This document shows positions 1-11,826 of a stretch of DNA of 64,000 nucleotides, in pieces (positions within the stretch are counted from its first letter, which is position 1; each line of letters begins with the position of its first letter). The stretch covers positions 37,996,559 to 38,060,558 of the forward strand of contig NC_079476.1 of NCBI RefSeq assembly GCF_026230105.1. Direction: 5' to 3'. A program made the translations under genes and the position numbers. Source of the DNA: Diorhabda sublineata. Lineage: Eukaryota; Arthropoda; Insecta; Coleoptera; Chrysomelidae. The notes below the pieces were generated by a model, which was not told the DNA's origin, did no database searches, and saw only the letters and a program-made list of their open reading frames with translations.

Positions 1-744
1 GCTGCCAGGGTCAAATTTCAAATCATATTCTAATGATATTACATCGAATTACACAAACCATCGCCGTTAATTATTCTTATTTATGTGTAAAAAGCTAACA
101 ATATAAAAACTTGTTTGCTATAATAGTTTATCACGAGAGCGCATTAACGGAAAAGTGATTTTCCACTTTGAAGGAACCAATCGCATCACCGCAAATCGCT
201 TGGTGAGTGTTGCGGTTGGAAGCGGTATTTCCTAGCATCGTCGCGTGGCCGAAAACTTGGCGCATTCTTCAAGAACAAAAAGTTATATACCAAATTCGTA
301 CACTTGGAGGTCTGCTCCATTTACATTGGTCTATGTAAACTGTTAGAGGTTTAAGAATAGAGAAAACACAAACTAGTGCAGGTCTTTGGGAGGATTCAAG
401 GTCTAGAGGTCCTTTTGGATTGTAATTGACAGTATTGCTCCTTAGTAGTGTAGTGAAACCAGAATAGTGACACTGGTACCAGTGTCAAAATCAGTACTTC
501 TTCTCTAGGCAGCTCTATTACATAGCAAATCAACAAAGCTAGATCCCACAACAAAAGTTTGTAATCTGAGACCAACACCAAGGAGGATGAGGTAATGGAG
601 GACCATAACAATAAGTTATGTCTACTGTGTTGATTCCGCACTGGGAGGAAAGTAGAGAATTCTACTGATCATGGTTTTGTAAATGTGGATTCGAAAATCA
701 GTACATGATGTACCAGGATACGTACAAGAAAACAACGAAATTAC
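1..744. other. Unannotated AT-rich DNA
   Basis: No open frame here resembles a known protein and I see no RNA gene. The segment lies upstream of a LINE remnant and is probably upstream or intronic DNA of the ush locus, or older transposon sequence. Confidence 0.4.
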
Positions 745-764
745 TTAGAAGAAATCTTCCATAC

Positions 765-1027
765 ATTAGGATGCTCAACTCAATACAGAAGAGAGCAGTT
801 CGACTTATACGCGATCCAGAGTTGACCAAAAACTTAGAGCATTAAAGAAAGGCCGCCGACGTGGCTCACTAACACCGAGTTCGCTTGCAGACGATCAGAA
901 CTTCATTTTATTAGGACTCATTTATTTGGAGAAGTGCAAGCCTGTGGAATCAGCTACCAAGACACGTGTTTCCCGAGCACCTCAACCTACAGAAGTTCAA
1001 GATCAATATCTACATGCATCTCTAGAC
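765..1027 (+). mobile_element. Non-LTR retrotransposon C-terminal remnant (CR1/Jockey-like)
   Basis: The plus strand reads RMLNSIQKRAVRLIRDPEL and then, in another frame, LWNQLPRHVFPEHLNLQKF, ending in a TAG stop. These are the typical last residues of the reverse-transcriptase ORF of CR1/Jockey-type LINEs (N-S-I-Q-K-R-A-x-R-I-I followed by an L-W-N-x-L-P-x-x-V-F block). Frame changes and an internal TAG show it is dead. Only the 3' end is present, as expected for 5'-truncated insertions. The family level is secure; the exact clade is not. Confidence 0.75.
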
Positions 1028-1143
1028 CCGCCACTCGAATGTAAAAGGGTCTACCTTCTGGTGCTTGCTATTTACATAAAAAATGAAGTTTCATAAATAT
1101 AAAACTACGTCTTATAGAATGACTTGTATGCCCTTGTATTTGG

Positions 1144-1389
1144 TTATTGTCGAATCAAGTAAAGTTTTAAATATGTCATAGTATATGACACTTGAGCTAC
1201 CTCCACTTTTTTCTTAATAAAATTCTCAATGTAGCCTTCTGCAACAAATCTGTAACCTCTGTGCCGTTTCTTAGTAACCAAGTCACCGCCTGCATTTGCC
1301 AACTGACTGACACTGGATCTCCGAAAACAGTGTCCAGTATAACGCTCAGAATCTGGTAATTTCAGATATTGGGCAAATAAACGTAGCAT
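1144..1389 (-). mobile_element. Crypton-like tyrosine recombinase remnant
   Basis: The minus-strand frame contains ERYTGHCFRRSSVSQLANAG, then KKRHRGYRFVAEGYIENFIK. This is the C-terminal part of a tyrosine-recombinase fold: G-H-x-x-R-R-S/T-S holds the second arginine box, and V-A-E-G-Y-I-E-N holds the likely tyrosine nucleophile. The wording is that of insect Crypton-type or domesticated-recombinase proteins. The rest of the catalytic domain is missing; the frame just upstream (1396-1623) shows no motif. It is probably a truncated, dead copy lying end-on to a LINE remnant on the other strand. Family confidence is good; activity is unlikely. Confidence 0.7.
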
Positions 1390-1399
1390 TTTGTTTTAA

Positions 1400-3680
1400 G
1401 CGTAGATACCATAATAATATGAGCCATCTAGTGGCTCCTCTGAAGTAGATGAAGTGCCATAAGAATTTTTGTAATGTAGAAATTCATACAAGGTAGCTAC
1501 TTTCGTTATGAACTCTACGTTTTTAAGAAGCTTCAGCAATAAAACGATTAATATTATCAGATTCCAAAACTTTGGACTCTTTAGGATCATAACCTTGCTA
1601 AATTGTTTACAGGTAATCGTCAAGTCTTGACATTTTTTATTTTTACTCAGTGCACATCGTTAGCGTCGCCTGAATCGAAATTTTTGGTAAGCAAATTATT
1701 TATGGCCTCTTCTACTATTTTACGTAATTTTGGTTCATCTAACATGTTTATCAGTGTTACCACAATAACAAAAAACGCGTGTGATCAAATTAGCGTCTCA
1801 TAAAACTCAAAAAATAGCCTATTTGAGTTTAATTTGGCCAAAATGAGGCATGTAATAGTGAAATTTGATCAAAAATGACTGTGTTAGTGAAGTTTGCAGT
1901 TTCTTCTGCTTTTTTGATTGGAATATATCAACAACACCTCGTATTACTTGGAAAGCAGTCTCGAAGATTATATCTTTGAGAATATATTAACAAAATATGT
2001 AGTTGATACGTAAGGTGCTTTGAATATGACCGCTATCTGGTGCTTTTAGCGTTATCAAATCAGTGACTGTTATTCGGTCAATTCGGTAGACTATTTATTC
2101 AAAGTTCCAAAGACGTATGACGGGTAGTTAGTTATTTAGATTAGAAATATTTGTCTGTGTAAATTGAAGTTGTTCATCATATTTATCAGATCTGAAAAAA
2201 AGTTTTGACATAGAGACGGGACTTTTGTATTATTCTAATCTTGTCGAAAGTAGCAACCGGTCAGTTATTTTTATATCCATAAAGCTCTATAATCTCTTAT
2301 TTATTGATTTTTAATGAATTCCGATGATTCCCATGTTCTATTTTTTTCTAAATTCTAACTACTACGGACGAATTGGTCCAATATATGAGAGTAAAACATT
2401 TTAGTAATCTAACTAGGACTCAACGTAATATCCTGAAAAATGTTACGAATTTTTTTTTTCAAATATACCAAACGATCAGAACTTTAGCTGTCGACGACGA
2501 TAACGTCAAATTTTTGAAGTACGAGCGTTGATATTTCATATTTTGTGACTTAATGAAAAATAATCGATTCTAGTTTCACAGTTTCTTTTTAAATATTCTG
2601 CTCTAAGATTGCTTTTTGAAGCGAAAAAACAGTTTTTTGGTGTTGTAAAGCGTTGACTACGTAATTTGTTCTTAAAGTGGGAGAGGAAAAAAGTTATTGG
2701 GTGCTGTGTGGTGGATGGTTAACTAACTTCTTCTTTAAACACTAATTTTCATGTTTATGATTCTGAATAAAACAGTTCTGGTATTGAAAAGTGGTACGTG
2801 TTAGAGCTTAATAAATATTTTTTCTATTATTGGACGGGTATTTCTATTTCTCGCCTGTGTTACGAAAATCATGTCGCGCTGAGGTGTTTTAGGGGATTTA
2901 CGCAACAACACAAAGTTTACACCGAAAGGTTAGTAAACAGACAGTGTTGCCAATGCCAAAAAAATATCAAATATCTACTATAACATCTTCTGTGTAGATA
3001 ATAGTTGATAGAAATGGAATTTTCCCTTTATCGAATGGGAAACTTACTGAACTGTTTATGTTTTATTTACAAAACAGAGTTTTCAGTATTCAGTATTCAT
3101 GTTATGGTTCTGAACAAACTTAAATTGTCAAATGGAATTTATGACTAAAAAAGCGCCATCAATATTAGTAATAGTAACGTAAAGAGTTGTTCTAAATCGA
3201 CGTAAGTAAAATTGAGATAGGAGGATATCACGCGGTGGAAGATTTATAGGGTTATGAGGTATTTGCTGTGGAATATATATAAATCAGTGGGTAAAGAAGA
3301 GAGTGTAAGAACCGGCAGAGCGTGATTCACATTACCGACCCTGCAAAGCGTGATATAGGAAGAAACGTAATCATTTTTGCTGTGCCATTGTGATATGATA
3401 TATAAGCATTTTATCAGATCGAGTGTTATCAGAGAACTCGTGAGGTGTTATAACGAATATTTTCTGGTGGCGCGCTTCGTTCGGATTAAGACACGAGTGC
3501 GATAGAGACGACAATAATTTTCTGACTCTTGATGAATATGTATAGTTGCCGTTTTTCGAGTAGACGAACTGCTTGTATCTCTGGATATAAATTTGTTAAA
3601 TGCAATTTATCATTGTCACGAGATTACCGTGTGGAGTATCAGTTTTATTATCCTCTTATGAAATAGACTTTTTTGTATAT
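1400..3680. other. AT-rich DNA without recognised genes
   Basis: Only short low-complexity frames occur, none with a recognisable motif. A GTTGCCA motif lies near 2945. I read this as intergenic or intronic DNA. Confidence 0.4.
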
Positions 3681-3879
3681 ACACTGTGTCCAATTGAGTC
3701 CTAACCATATGAGAAAAATTTTTTTGTTCTTAGTTAAATGAAATAAACAGTCATTGTTTAGTTTATTAGATATATTGAAAAAATCTTACTCTATTATAGA
3801 ACCAAACAAAATTTCAATATCAAAATATTTTATTAATCAAAAAATTCTCCTCTTAATTGGATACATTTATTACAACGAA

Positions 3880-4892
3880 CCTGCAACGTCTCCTACACCT
3901 TTCAAAAAAAATGTTTCTTCTTGCTCTTCAAACCAGATCTCCACAGCGTTTATTATCCACTCGTTGGAAAAAAAATTTATGACCTTTTAAACTTTTTTTC
4001 ATTTGAGTAAATAGATGATAGTCGGACGGAGCCAAATCTGGTAAATAAGGGGGAAGTTCTAGTAATTCAAACCATAAATCACGAATTTTTTGCACGGTTT
4101 CATGAGATTTGTGTGCAGGGGCGTTGTCCTGCAAAAACAAAACACCTTTGGATAGCTTCCGCGTCTTTTCTCTTAATTTTTTTTCACGTAGCGTGGTCAG
4201 TGATGTCGAATAGTAATCTCCAGTTATTGTTCTAGCCTTATCCAAAAAATCAATCATGATTACTCCACGGCAATCCCAAAAAACTGAAGCAAGAACTTTT
4301 CCAGCTGATTTTTGGACACGAAACTTCTTAGATCTTGGAGAACCAGAGTGTCGCCATTCCATCGATTGTTGCTTTCTTTCTGGATCGTAGAAATGTACTC
4401 AAGTCTCATCCATAGTAACAATTCGGTTTAAAAAATCTACATCGTTTTCAAATCGAGCACAGATCGAATGCGATGCTTCTACCCTTGCACGCTTTTGGTT
4501 CAACATTCAAACATTTGGGGATCCGTTTTGCAGCAATTTTTCTCATTTCCAAGTTGATGTGATATGATGAACGCGTTCCTATGAAATATTCAGTGCTTCA
4601 GATATCCGTTTTAGCCCAATTCTATGGTCTGATAAAATCATGTCATGAACTGCATCGATATTGGCGGGTACTGACACAGAAACTGGCCTTCCCGATCGGT
4701 CATCATGTTCAATGGAAAATTTACCTCTTTTGAAGCTTGCTGTCCAATTTTTCACGGTCGCATATTAAGGACATTGATCACCAAGGGTATTAAGCATATC
4801 GTCGCTTACCTCTGTACCATTTTAAATACAGATAGGTACTTGATGATGGCTACATACTCCAATTTTTCAATTTTCACAATTACGGTGGACAT
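3880..4892 (-). mobile_element. mariner (irritans-like) transposase, broken
   Basis: Reading the minus strand from about 4892 down, an MSTVIVKIEKLEYV start is followed by VKNWTASFKRGKFSIE-type residues, DDRSGRP, a helix-turn-helix stretch and RIVTMDET. The last part (from 4362) is open for 144 codons: VFWDCRG (catalytic region 1), LQDNAPAHKS (second Asp) and LPDLAPSDYHLF (third Asp), the D-D-D signature of mariner. The remaining C-terminus, AVEIWFEEQEETFF, runs to about 3880. At least three in-frame stops and several frame changes lie in the N-terminal half, so no full transposase is made. Terminal repeats are not clearly resolved. The family assignment is firm; the subfamily is a judgement from motif wording. 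Confidence 0.88.
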
Positions 4893-6700
4893 CTTTTTTC
4901 TTTTAATTTCCTGCGTAACTCTGGTTTGCTTTTTTGACGTCAAACTTTACACTTACACTTCTAATAATTTATTGTTCGTTGCTATGGTAACGCAATATTT
5001 TGTTTATGTATGGAACTGGTCTAGGCTAACTAGATATCGATACATCCTCGTCTCTGAATATGTTTTCAAAAACAAAAGATATTGATGAAACAGTTGAAAA
5101 AACAAAGGAAATATTTGGTCAGCCACTCCTAATGAACAATTGGATTGATAAAAACGAAACTGTTATTTAATAAGGTCCTTTGAGATTCTCACGCAGTTGT
5201 GAACAAAATTTTTACTTGGATATGTATAATCTGAAAATAACATTGACGTCGTCCTCGCTTAAAGTTGACATTTTTTTGACTCCCATTTCATTGAATCTCA
5301 ACTGATTTCTGTTCGAATTTCCGGAACCGTTTCGCGAGTTTCGTCTTCAGAAAGCGAAGGCTACCTACATGAAACACGACGATTTTCAAATTTTGAATGG
5401 TATCGTAGACGATTCAACAAGCAAAGCACCACCCTAATACACCACAATGGCTATATAAAGAAATTAATTATCATGAGGTGCATCCTCGACGCTCTCTACT
5501 GAAGTCTTGGAGGAATGCCACCCAACCACACTCTCGATTTATTCAATAGCTCACTACTCTACTACAAAATGGACGTGATTCAAGTCAGCCACATTATGTG
5601 CCTATAACAAATCGAGGCGAGGGGACACGAGCGCACATCTCACACTATCGCATTCGCTTTCCCTCGTGTAGCTTTGTGGATCAAGCTTAAGTAGTAGTAT
5701 TTAATTTCTTTTCTCTATCAACTTCCAAGAGGCAACGATAAACAAATTGTGTAAATAAATTTGTGATTTGGCGCGACACAGAAGACAAAGATAACTTCTA
5801 GACCATACTAAAAACGTAATCGATAAGAATGTCATTATGGTATAAAGGAATATAAAATTATTGTGATGTTTTAGTTTGTAATTTGATCACCATGTTGATA
5901 TATCTATCACGACTTGAAACAAGCATTAGACTTGTCCATCGGATAAGAATGATTTTTTTTTCAACATTGATCTCTCTAGCATATAGTTCCATTGTCGTGG
6001 TTACTATTCCATCATTTGTTTAGTAACAGTAATTGCGATTATCAGTATACATTACAATAATACTTAGAGAGATCATATCGACATGATGGAAGATGATTTG
6101 GTAATTACAGATATTATAGTTAGTAACTAATGGTATAGAAAATTGATACTGCATCAGATCGTTTTAGTTAGGGAAAATTAGTGTGATGCGACTTTGTGTT
6201 GAACAGGAACGGCGCGTTGTTTCATACAAAAGGGGACCGGAAAATAATGTCCGTTTCTTTTATCATATTCAAACAATCGCATTTTCTTCAATTGATCGTT
6301 TTTGACTAATTATGTTTGTTAAATGTCATCATTGTAATATTTCACGAAGCTGTGGTCCACCAGGGGTTACTAACATCTGAAGGAGTTCCAAATTAGGATT
6401 TTCCGTCAAATTAAATGAACAAGCAATAAAACTTATACCATAAAAAATAGTTTTCGTAGTGGAAGTGTGGCAAATCAAACACCAAAGTGTACTCTTTTTA
6501 ATATATATTCCGAACTTTCGAATGTATTAATCATCGGGGATATAATTAATTGTGGATTGTGGTGTGTTGCAATTTATTCTCTTTTAACAAAATATACTAA
6601 AATAAATTAATAAGTTTCAAAAATCAATATAAATATTGTGTATTCAACTGTTAAGTATGGCGAATGAACGAACCGCTACAAAAAAATTATTTAACAATTT
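4893..6700. other. No recognised gene; slightly GC-richer patch at 5380-5700
   Basis: No frame gives a known domain. The 5380-5700 stretch is richer in GC and CpG than its surroundings and reads like single-copy or old transposon DNA. A segment near 6230 (GGGACCGGAAAATAATGTCC) resembles a mariner terminus but no partner end was found. Confidence 0.35.
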
Positions 6701-6703
6701 CAG

Positions 6704-6927
6704 GAGAAAAGCCTGATTCATTAAAAGGCAATTTGACTCTCAAGGCACTTTGCACTACAATCCCAGGCATTCGTTTGTCTCGCTGCGAAATCCGCTAAAG
6801 TACCCGAATAAGCAACTAGGCAGCGGGAAAAATCTCTTGGCCGCGGTACAACTCAACTTAAAGTCGCTAGAACGACAGCTCTTAGAGATCTTAAGGCCGC
6901 CAAACCGACTGCCTGCTCCTTTCAAGG
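6704..6927 (+). other. Exon-like island without an intact reading frame
   Basis: This 224-bp block is clearly richer in GC and CpG than its flanks and sits between a good acceptor (pyrimidine tract, TTTAACAATTTCAG) and a plausible donor (TTTCAAG before GTTTAT). No frame is open across it: the longest, ending LEILRPPNRLPAPFK, opens only at 6717 after a TGA, and the other two frames stop. It could be a non-coding exon, a decayed exon of a retroposed gene, or part of the ush 5' region. I do not recognise the peptide. Confidence 0.3.
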
Positions 6928-7269
6928 TTTATTTGTTTATTGAAAATTTTGCGCTTGTCAACTAGAACCAATGACGTATGTAGGTCGCTTCGAAAATAAC
7001 CGAAACATCACTTGTTCTATTTTTTAACTGGAAGATTTGAAAATATTTGAAAATGCGTAATCAACAGCGATACCGATAAAAATCAAATAAGCATCGCAAA
7101 TTTTTTGCAATAGAATAGAATTCCGGGTTTTTCTAATTCATTAATTTGTGTGAGGTGTTAAATTTGGCAAAGAAAGAAACATTTGATCATGAGAAAGCTT
7201 TTTTTAAAGTGAGTGTTGCGTTTACTCACAATCGATCAAAAACAACAACGTATTGATAATTCAGAGTAA

Positions 7270-7904
7270 TTGTTGGCCATGTTTACACGTAATTTAGATT
7301 TTTTGCATCGATATGTGACAATGGTTGTAACATGGATTCCCACTTCACTTTGGAGTCAAAAAGATCATCATCTGAATGAACTGCAGCCGATGAACCACGT
7401 CCAAAGGCAGAACAGTCAACTGGGAAAGTTATGGCTTCAGTATTTTGGGATGCGCATGGAATATTTTTCAACGACTATCTCCAAAAGGAAGAGACAATCT
7501 ATATCGAATACTACATAAGGTTGTTGGATCGTTTGAATGCAAAAATTAGGGAAAATCGGTCTTATATGTCGAAGAGGAAACCACTGTTTCACCAAGACAA
7601 TGCACCGATTCACAAGTCGATCAAAACGATGGTGAAATTGAAAGAATTACACTTCCTCATTCACCGTATAGTCCAAATTTAGCCCCCAGTGACTACTGAC
7701 TATTCTATGATCTCAAAAAAATGCTCGTCGGCAAAAAATTGATCTTAAACGAAGAAGCATTTACTGAAACTGAAGCCTTTTCTGACACAAATCCTTCTAC
7801 AAACACGGCATCGAGAAGTTTTTTGACAAAAAGTTATTTAATAACTCGACTTATTGAGTTATGGTTTTGGGTGAAAAAGAACTCAAAATACGTCGGTGAT
7901 GAAT
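7270..7904 (+). mobile_element. mariner (mellifera-like) transposase fragment, frameshifted
   Basis: Across shifting frames the plus strand reads S-K-R-S-S-S-E with T-A-A-D-E-P-R-P-K, then MASVFWDAHGIFFNDYLQ (first Asp region), LFHQDNAPIHKS (second Asp) and PNLAPSDY (third Asp), then MLVGKKL. That is the DDD core of a mellifera-type mariner. Frameshifts and a stop after SDY break it. The N-terminal DNA-binding domain is absent, and the copy runs directly into remnants of a different mariner lineage. Confidence 0.8.
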
Positions 7905-8345
7905 GTCGATAGGGTCGGCCAAAATGATGTATTCCGAGAAACATCGATGATGTGCGCAACATGATTAAAGATCGGCATTTGACTTACCGGTGTCTTTTAA
8001 AATATCACTGCAATACAATTGATTTTGCATGAACGTTTTGGGCGTGAGAAAGATAACGTATGTTTCAAGATGGATCCCGCACAAAGCACTGAATATTTGA
8101 AGGAGAAAACCATCGAATTAATTTCTCATTTCCCGCTTTTGTCCGATTTATCCTCTAATGATTTTTTCTTGTCTTCCACTGCCAAATGAGTTGTGCGGAC
8201 AGCGATTTTCATCACCTCAAGAAGCTGTTGAAGACCTTCAAACCCACGTTTTTAAGATATCAACCTCAGAGTGATGAAAATATCTCAACCTACCCTTTAA
8301 CTAAAGGTTCTTTAGTTTGAAAATAATCGTATCGGCAACACTGGA
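7905..8345 (+). mobile_element. Second mariner-like fragment, internally deleted
   Basis: This starts with GRP-type residues and R-N-I-D-D-V-R-N-M-I-K-D (DNA-binding region), continues VSRWIPHKALN, then jumps to a DLSSNDFFL catalytic motif and GQRFSSPQEAVEDLQTHVF near the C-terminus. The wording is that of SETMAR-like or DD41D-type mariner relatives, not of the copy just upstream. The middle of the catalytic domain is missing and stops are present. Confidence 0.6.
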
Positions 8346-9190
8346 ATAAATTGTGCGTTGATTTTAATTAAAAGTAATTTATTAAAGAAGAACTAATTTA
8401 TTTAGTATCCCGTATTCAAAAACCAGTAGATAACAATCGGATCATATTAAATTAAATTTTATGCGAGGAGCACCGCTATAATTTTTAATTACCAGATTAA
8501 TTTTTATTCCCGGCAAATTATCTAGTTTCTGAATCTTATCGCAATTTCAAGATCAAGGCAATGTACGTCATTAGTAGAGATATAATCACATGTTATTATA
8601 TTCTACGAATTTATAATGCAGATTGATCGACTTTTCAAAGTTTAATTGGATAGAGACAATTAGTCTCTTGATTTATATTAAAGATAAATTCTAGTTTATC
8701 AAGTTGTTATCACTTGGAAAAAAAAAATTTTTTTTCGTTTCAACTACTTATATTTATACTTCCGTTATTATTTCACATTTGTTAGTATTAGATATAGGTC
8801 ATACGTCTTGAAAACTAATACACGCCATCATAGTTTAAGTTTTATTACGTACACCACAACTAGGGATGGTTTAGAAACATCTATACGTCAACGCTAAAGC
8901 CATCTATGTTTTTAAATCAATATTATCATTGCTCTTCTTCTTTTGGTTGCTTAACTGTGACGAATTTTAGCGACCATCAAGGAAATATTCATTCTGTCAG
9001 CAGTTTAGCGAAAGAATTGGACTTCTTGTTCGAGAATTTCTAGTTTTTCTTTGGTCTTCAAATAGTTTTTAAATGTGTGCTATCTGATGTCTCATTTTGT
9101 TTTGTTTATTCATGATTATCTTGCAATTACCGAGCATCTAGCAAAACAATTCTCTTCATAGGGCCACAATCTTTTATAGGTTTACCAAAA
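8346..9190. other. AT-rich DNA without recognised genes
   Basis: Nothing recognisable: short AT-rich frames and homopolymer runs only. Confidence 0.4.
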
Positions 9191-9194
9191 ATCC

Positions 9195-9545
9195 ATCAAG
9201 TCATGGTCATAAAGAAGTGGGAAAACGAAAAGAAATCACAAACATGGAATAAGACCCCAGGTCTAAAACAATCGAATCTCCTATTCTATCAACTGATTTG
9301 AAAAGGCCCTTCCATTAAACAAAGACGGGCTTAGGAGAATTATTGGACGCGGTCCAGTGAACTACCATCTGAAGAACATGGAGAAACTTCTGTAAGGAAC
9401 CAAAGGAAACCGCCAAACATCTCCTTTATAAATGCGAAGGAATCCGTAAACAAAGACGACAGTACTTAAATACAAGCTTTTTAAAGACAGTTGATGTGAG
9501 CCACATGCCCCCCAGATAGGGGGATAAAGTCGTTGCTTCCTGACT
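9195..9545 (+). mobile_element. Non-LTR retrotransposon 3' end (RNase H/zinc-knuckle region) remnant
   Basis: The plus strand reads DGLRRIIGRGPVNYHLKNME and, after a one-base shift, KEPKETAKHLLYKCEGIRKQ. This pattern (L-R-x-I-I/V-G-x-L-T-G-H-x-x-L-x-x-H-L, then a C-x-x-x-x-E-T-A-x-H-L-L-x-x-C knuckle) follows the RNase H domain in R1/I/Jockey-type LINEs. The upstream domains are gone. Confidence 0.65.
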
Positions 9546-9629
9546 GGTACGTTGTCCGGAAAACTGTCGGCTAAATACAGTGAAGACATCTCAGAAAACA
9601 TGCTAAAAATCTGAAATTCAAATAATTCA

Positions 9630-10045
9630 TTCCATTAAGGAATTATTGCTGATAAAATTCAATAGGCTTGTATAAAGTTTTCCGGAGATAGTAACAGCAT
9701 GCTTTCTATTCTTGACACTTCCAGTTACGACCGCATCAGCTGAAAGAAGTTTTTTAAAATAAAAACTGATGAAAAATTACCTAAGGACTTCGATGGGGCA
9801 GGAACAGCTATCAGACTTGTTAGAAAAACTGAAATCGTCTTCAGATGATTTAATAAATCAATTTGCCGAAAAAAAGGCAAGAAAAGTGTTAATTTCATTT
9901 GAATTGTTTGGCTAGCTCAGTTTCTCATTTTAATTTAATGCAAGCATTTTTGTTTCATTTGTGAGAAAATTTTACCCTTCATTTGGGCCCCCCCAACTAA
10001 TTTTGATACAGGACACCTCCAACGCACGCTACGCCACTGGCTGCT
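9630..10045 (+). mobile_element. hAT transposon C-terminal remnant
   Basis: One frame reads LTLPVTTASAERSFLK, then after a stop KLMKNYLRTSMGQEQLSDL and NQFAEKKARKVL. This is the hAT dimerisation region (S-A-E-R-S-F with K-N-Y-L-R-S-x-M-x-Q-E-R-L) of TTF-type zinc-finger or ZMYM-like hAT proteins. The segment closes with GGGCCCCCCC and then TACGCCACTGG, which resembles a hAT terminus; the MITE at 60892-61167 has similar ends. Confidence 0.75.
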
Positions 10046-10805
10046 CTGTCTTCTTAGACGTAGCTGAGGATTCTTCAAAGTTTTAGTCGATTTATTCAAG
10101 GTTTTATCTGCAGAAAAACTCCTAGTGAGCTGTGTTTTTGTATATACCTGTATTATGGTGTTGTAATCATCGATATCATGTCAGCTAAATAATGTATAAA
10201 GGCTAAAAGGTCATGAAAATTAGTTTTTCGCAAATATCACGCTCGGAGGTGAATAGCGATTATTATAATTCCTAGTTTTTAGTGAAATGATCTCCAAAAA
10301 AATATCTGTAAAATGAACCGTCAAGTTAATTAAGTAAAAAATCTTATTTATATAAAATTATTATTTTTAACACTATTGTTAAAAGTCTTTTTTTAACAAG
10401 TGTTAAAGTATTTATACGTACGCTTTCTTATAAAATGAAATTTTTTATCATGCAAGCTTGAATTAAGAATGTCACTTTCAACGTTAGTTTGATAAAATAT
10501 TATTTTTTGTTGTTTAAATAATTTTTTTTTCAATATTCATGTCGAAGATGATACATTGATTAATATACACCCCACAAAAATTATCGCATCAATCATTATT
10601 TTTTAAATATTTCAAATGTGTTGCCTGTTTTTCGAATTTTATTATTATTACGAATTAAAACACCAATAGATACCGCCTTTTGCAACATTTATTTTATATC
10701 AGTTTAATCTACAGAGGACAAAAAGTTTGATTTACCAAAACATAGAAAATATCAAACAAATTGTACAAAACAATGAACGGTGCTTAAACTAAAACCATCC
10801 AAATG
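10046..10805. other. AT-rich DNA flanking a Tc1 element
   Basis: No gene is seen. The right-hand part probably belongs to the terminal region of the adjoining Tc1-like element, but matching terminal repeats were not established. Confidence 0.35.
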
Positions 10806-10810
10806 AATTT

Positions 10811-11826
10811 CTAATAGCGTGTGTTGCCGCCCCTCGCTCTAATTACAGCTTCCATTTGTCTTGGAAGGCTTCTAAACAGGTTGTGGACGTATCCTTGCGG
10901 CATCTTTTCCCAGAAGTTAAAAAGAACATTTTGAAGATCATCTAGTGTTCTTATTGGTGCTGGATGTTGCTGAATTTGCCATCCTAGATGGTCCCAGACA
11001 TGCTCTATCGGGTTAAGGTCCGGGCTACAGGCAGGCCAATTCACGGTGGGCATCTCGACCTCTTTTAAGTACTGCCGAACCACTATAGCAGCGTGTGGAC
11101 AAGTATTATCGTGTATTAGCATAGAGTTGTCAACGATATGAGGCATATAATGCACTAAATGGGGTTCTAGGATATTGGTTATGTACCTGTCAGCATTTAG
11201 TCTTCCATCATTCATTGGTACTAATTCCGTGCGACACTCAAAAGAAATTCCTCCCCGAACCATGATAGAGCCACCACCAAAGCTTTCAGTTTGACAAAAA
11301 TTAACCGTTCACCACGTCGCCTACATACTGGTACACGCCTATCTAATGAATACAGACAAAATCTTGATTCATATTGGACCAATCTTGAATATTCCAATTT
11401 GCGTGTTCTCGATCAAATCCCAATCTTGCTACTCGATGTTCTCTGGTAAGACCTCGATCTCTAGCTGGTACTCTGGCTCCTATACCTGCTTCTCTCAACC
11501 TATTTCGAACTATTTGTAGATTTATTCGGACATTACGAGCAGCCAACAGATCTGTTTGCAGCCTTCGACTGGTGGTATGCCGTTAATCTCAAATAACGAT
11601 CATCAACTACCGAAGTTACCCTTTCGCGGCCTTGTCCGGGTCTTCTGGTAAGCTGCCCTGTTTCTTGGTAGCGAATAACAACTCTGGATAAGGTGCTTTG
11701 TTGAACTCCAATTACCCCGGCGACGTATCTTTGACTGCGGCCATCTTGTATGAGCGCGATGATTCTAGCGGCTCCTTCATTCGTCACATGTCTTGTTAAA
11801 CGTTGAGGCACATCCATTATTAACAA
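10811..11826 (-). mobile_element. Tc1-like transposase, broken by frameshifts
   Basis: On the minus strand the order is: start near 11820 (MDVPQRLTRHV), a helix-turn-helix (IALIQDGRSQRYVAGVIGV), GQGRERVTSVVDDRYLRL, then in a second frame VRINLQIVRNRLREAGIGAR, then the catalytic part. The final 150 codons (11263-10811) are open: MVRGGISFECRTEL, LIHDNTCPHAA (second Asp) and ACSPDLNPIEHVWD (the Glu of DD34E), ending VIRARGGNTRY. The region of the first Asp (ESRFCLYS wording near 11360) lies in a damaged stretch, and two frame changes separate the three pieces. Total span about 1.0 kb is normal for a Tc1 transposase. It is a fairly recent but dead copy. Confidence 0.9.

Noticed and set aside
4705..5085. 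126-codon plus-strand frame
   Set aside because: Its first half is antisense to the N-terminal part of the mariner copy and the rest is AT-driven hydrophobic sequence.
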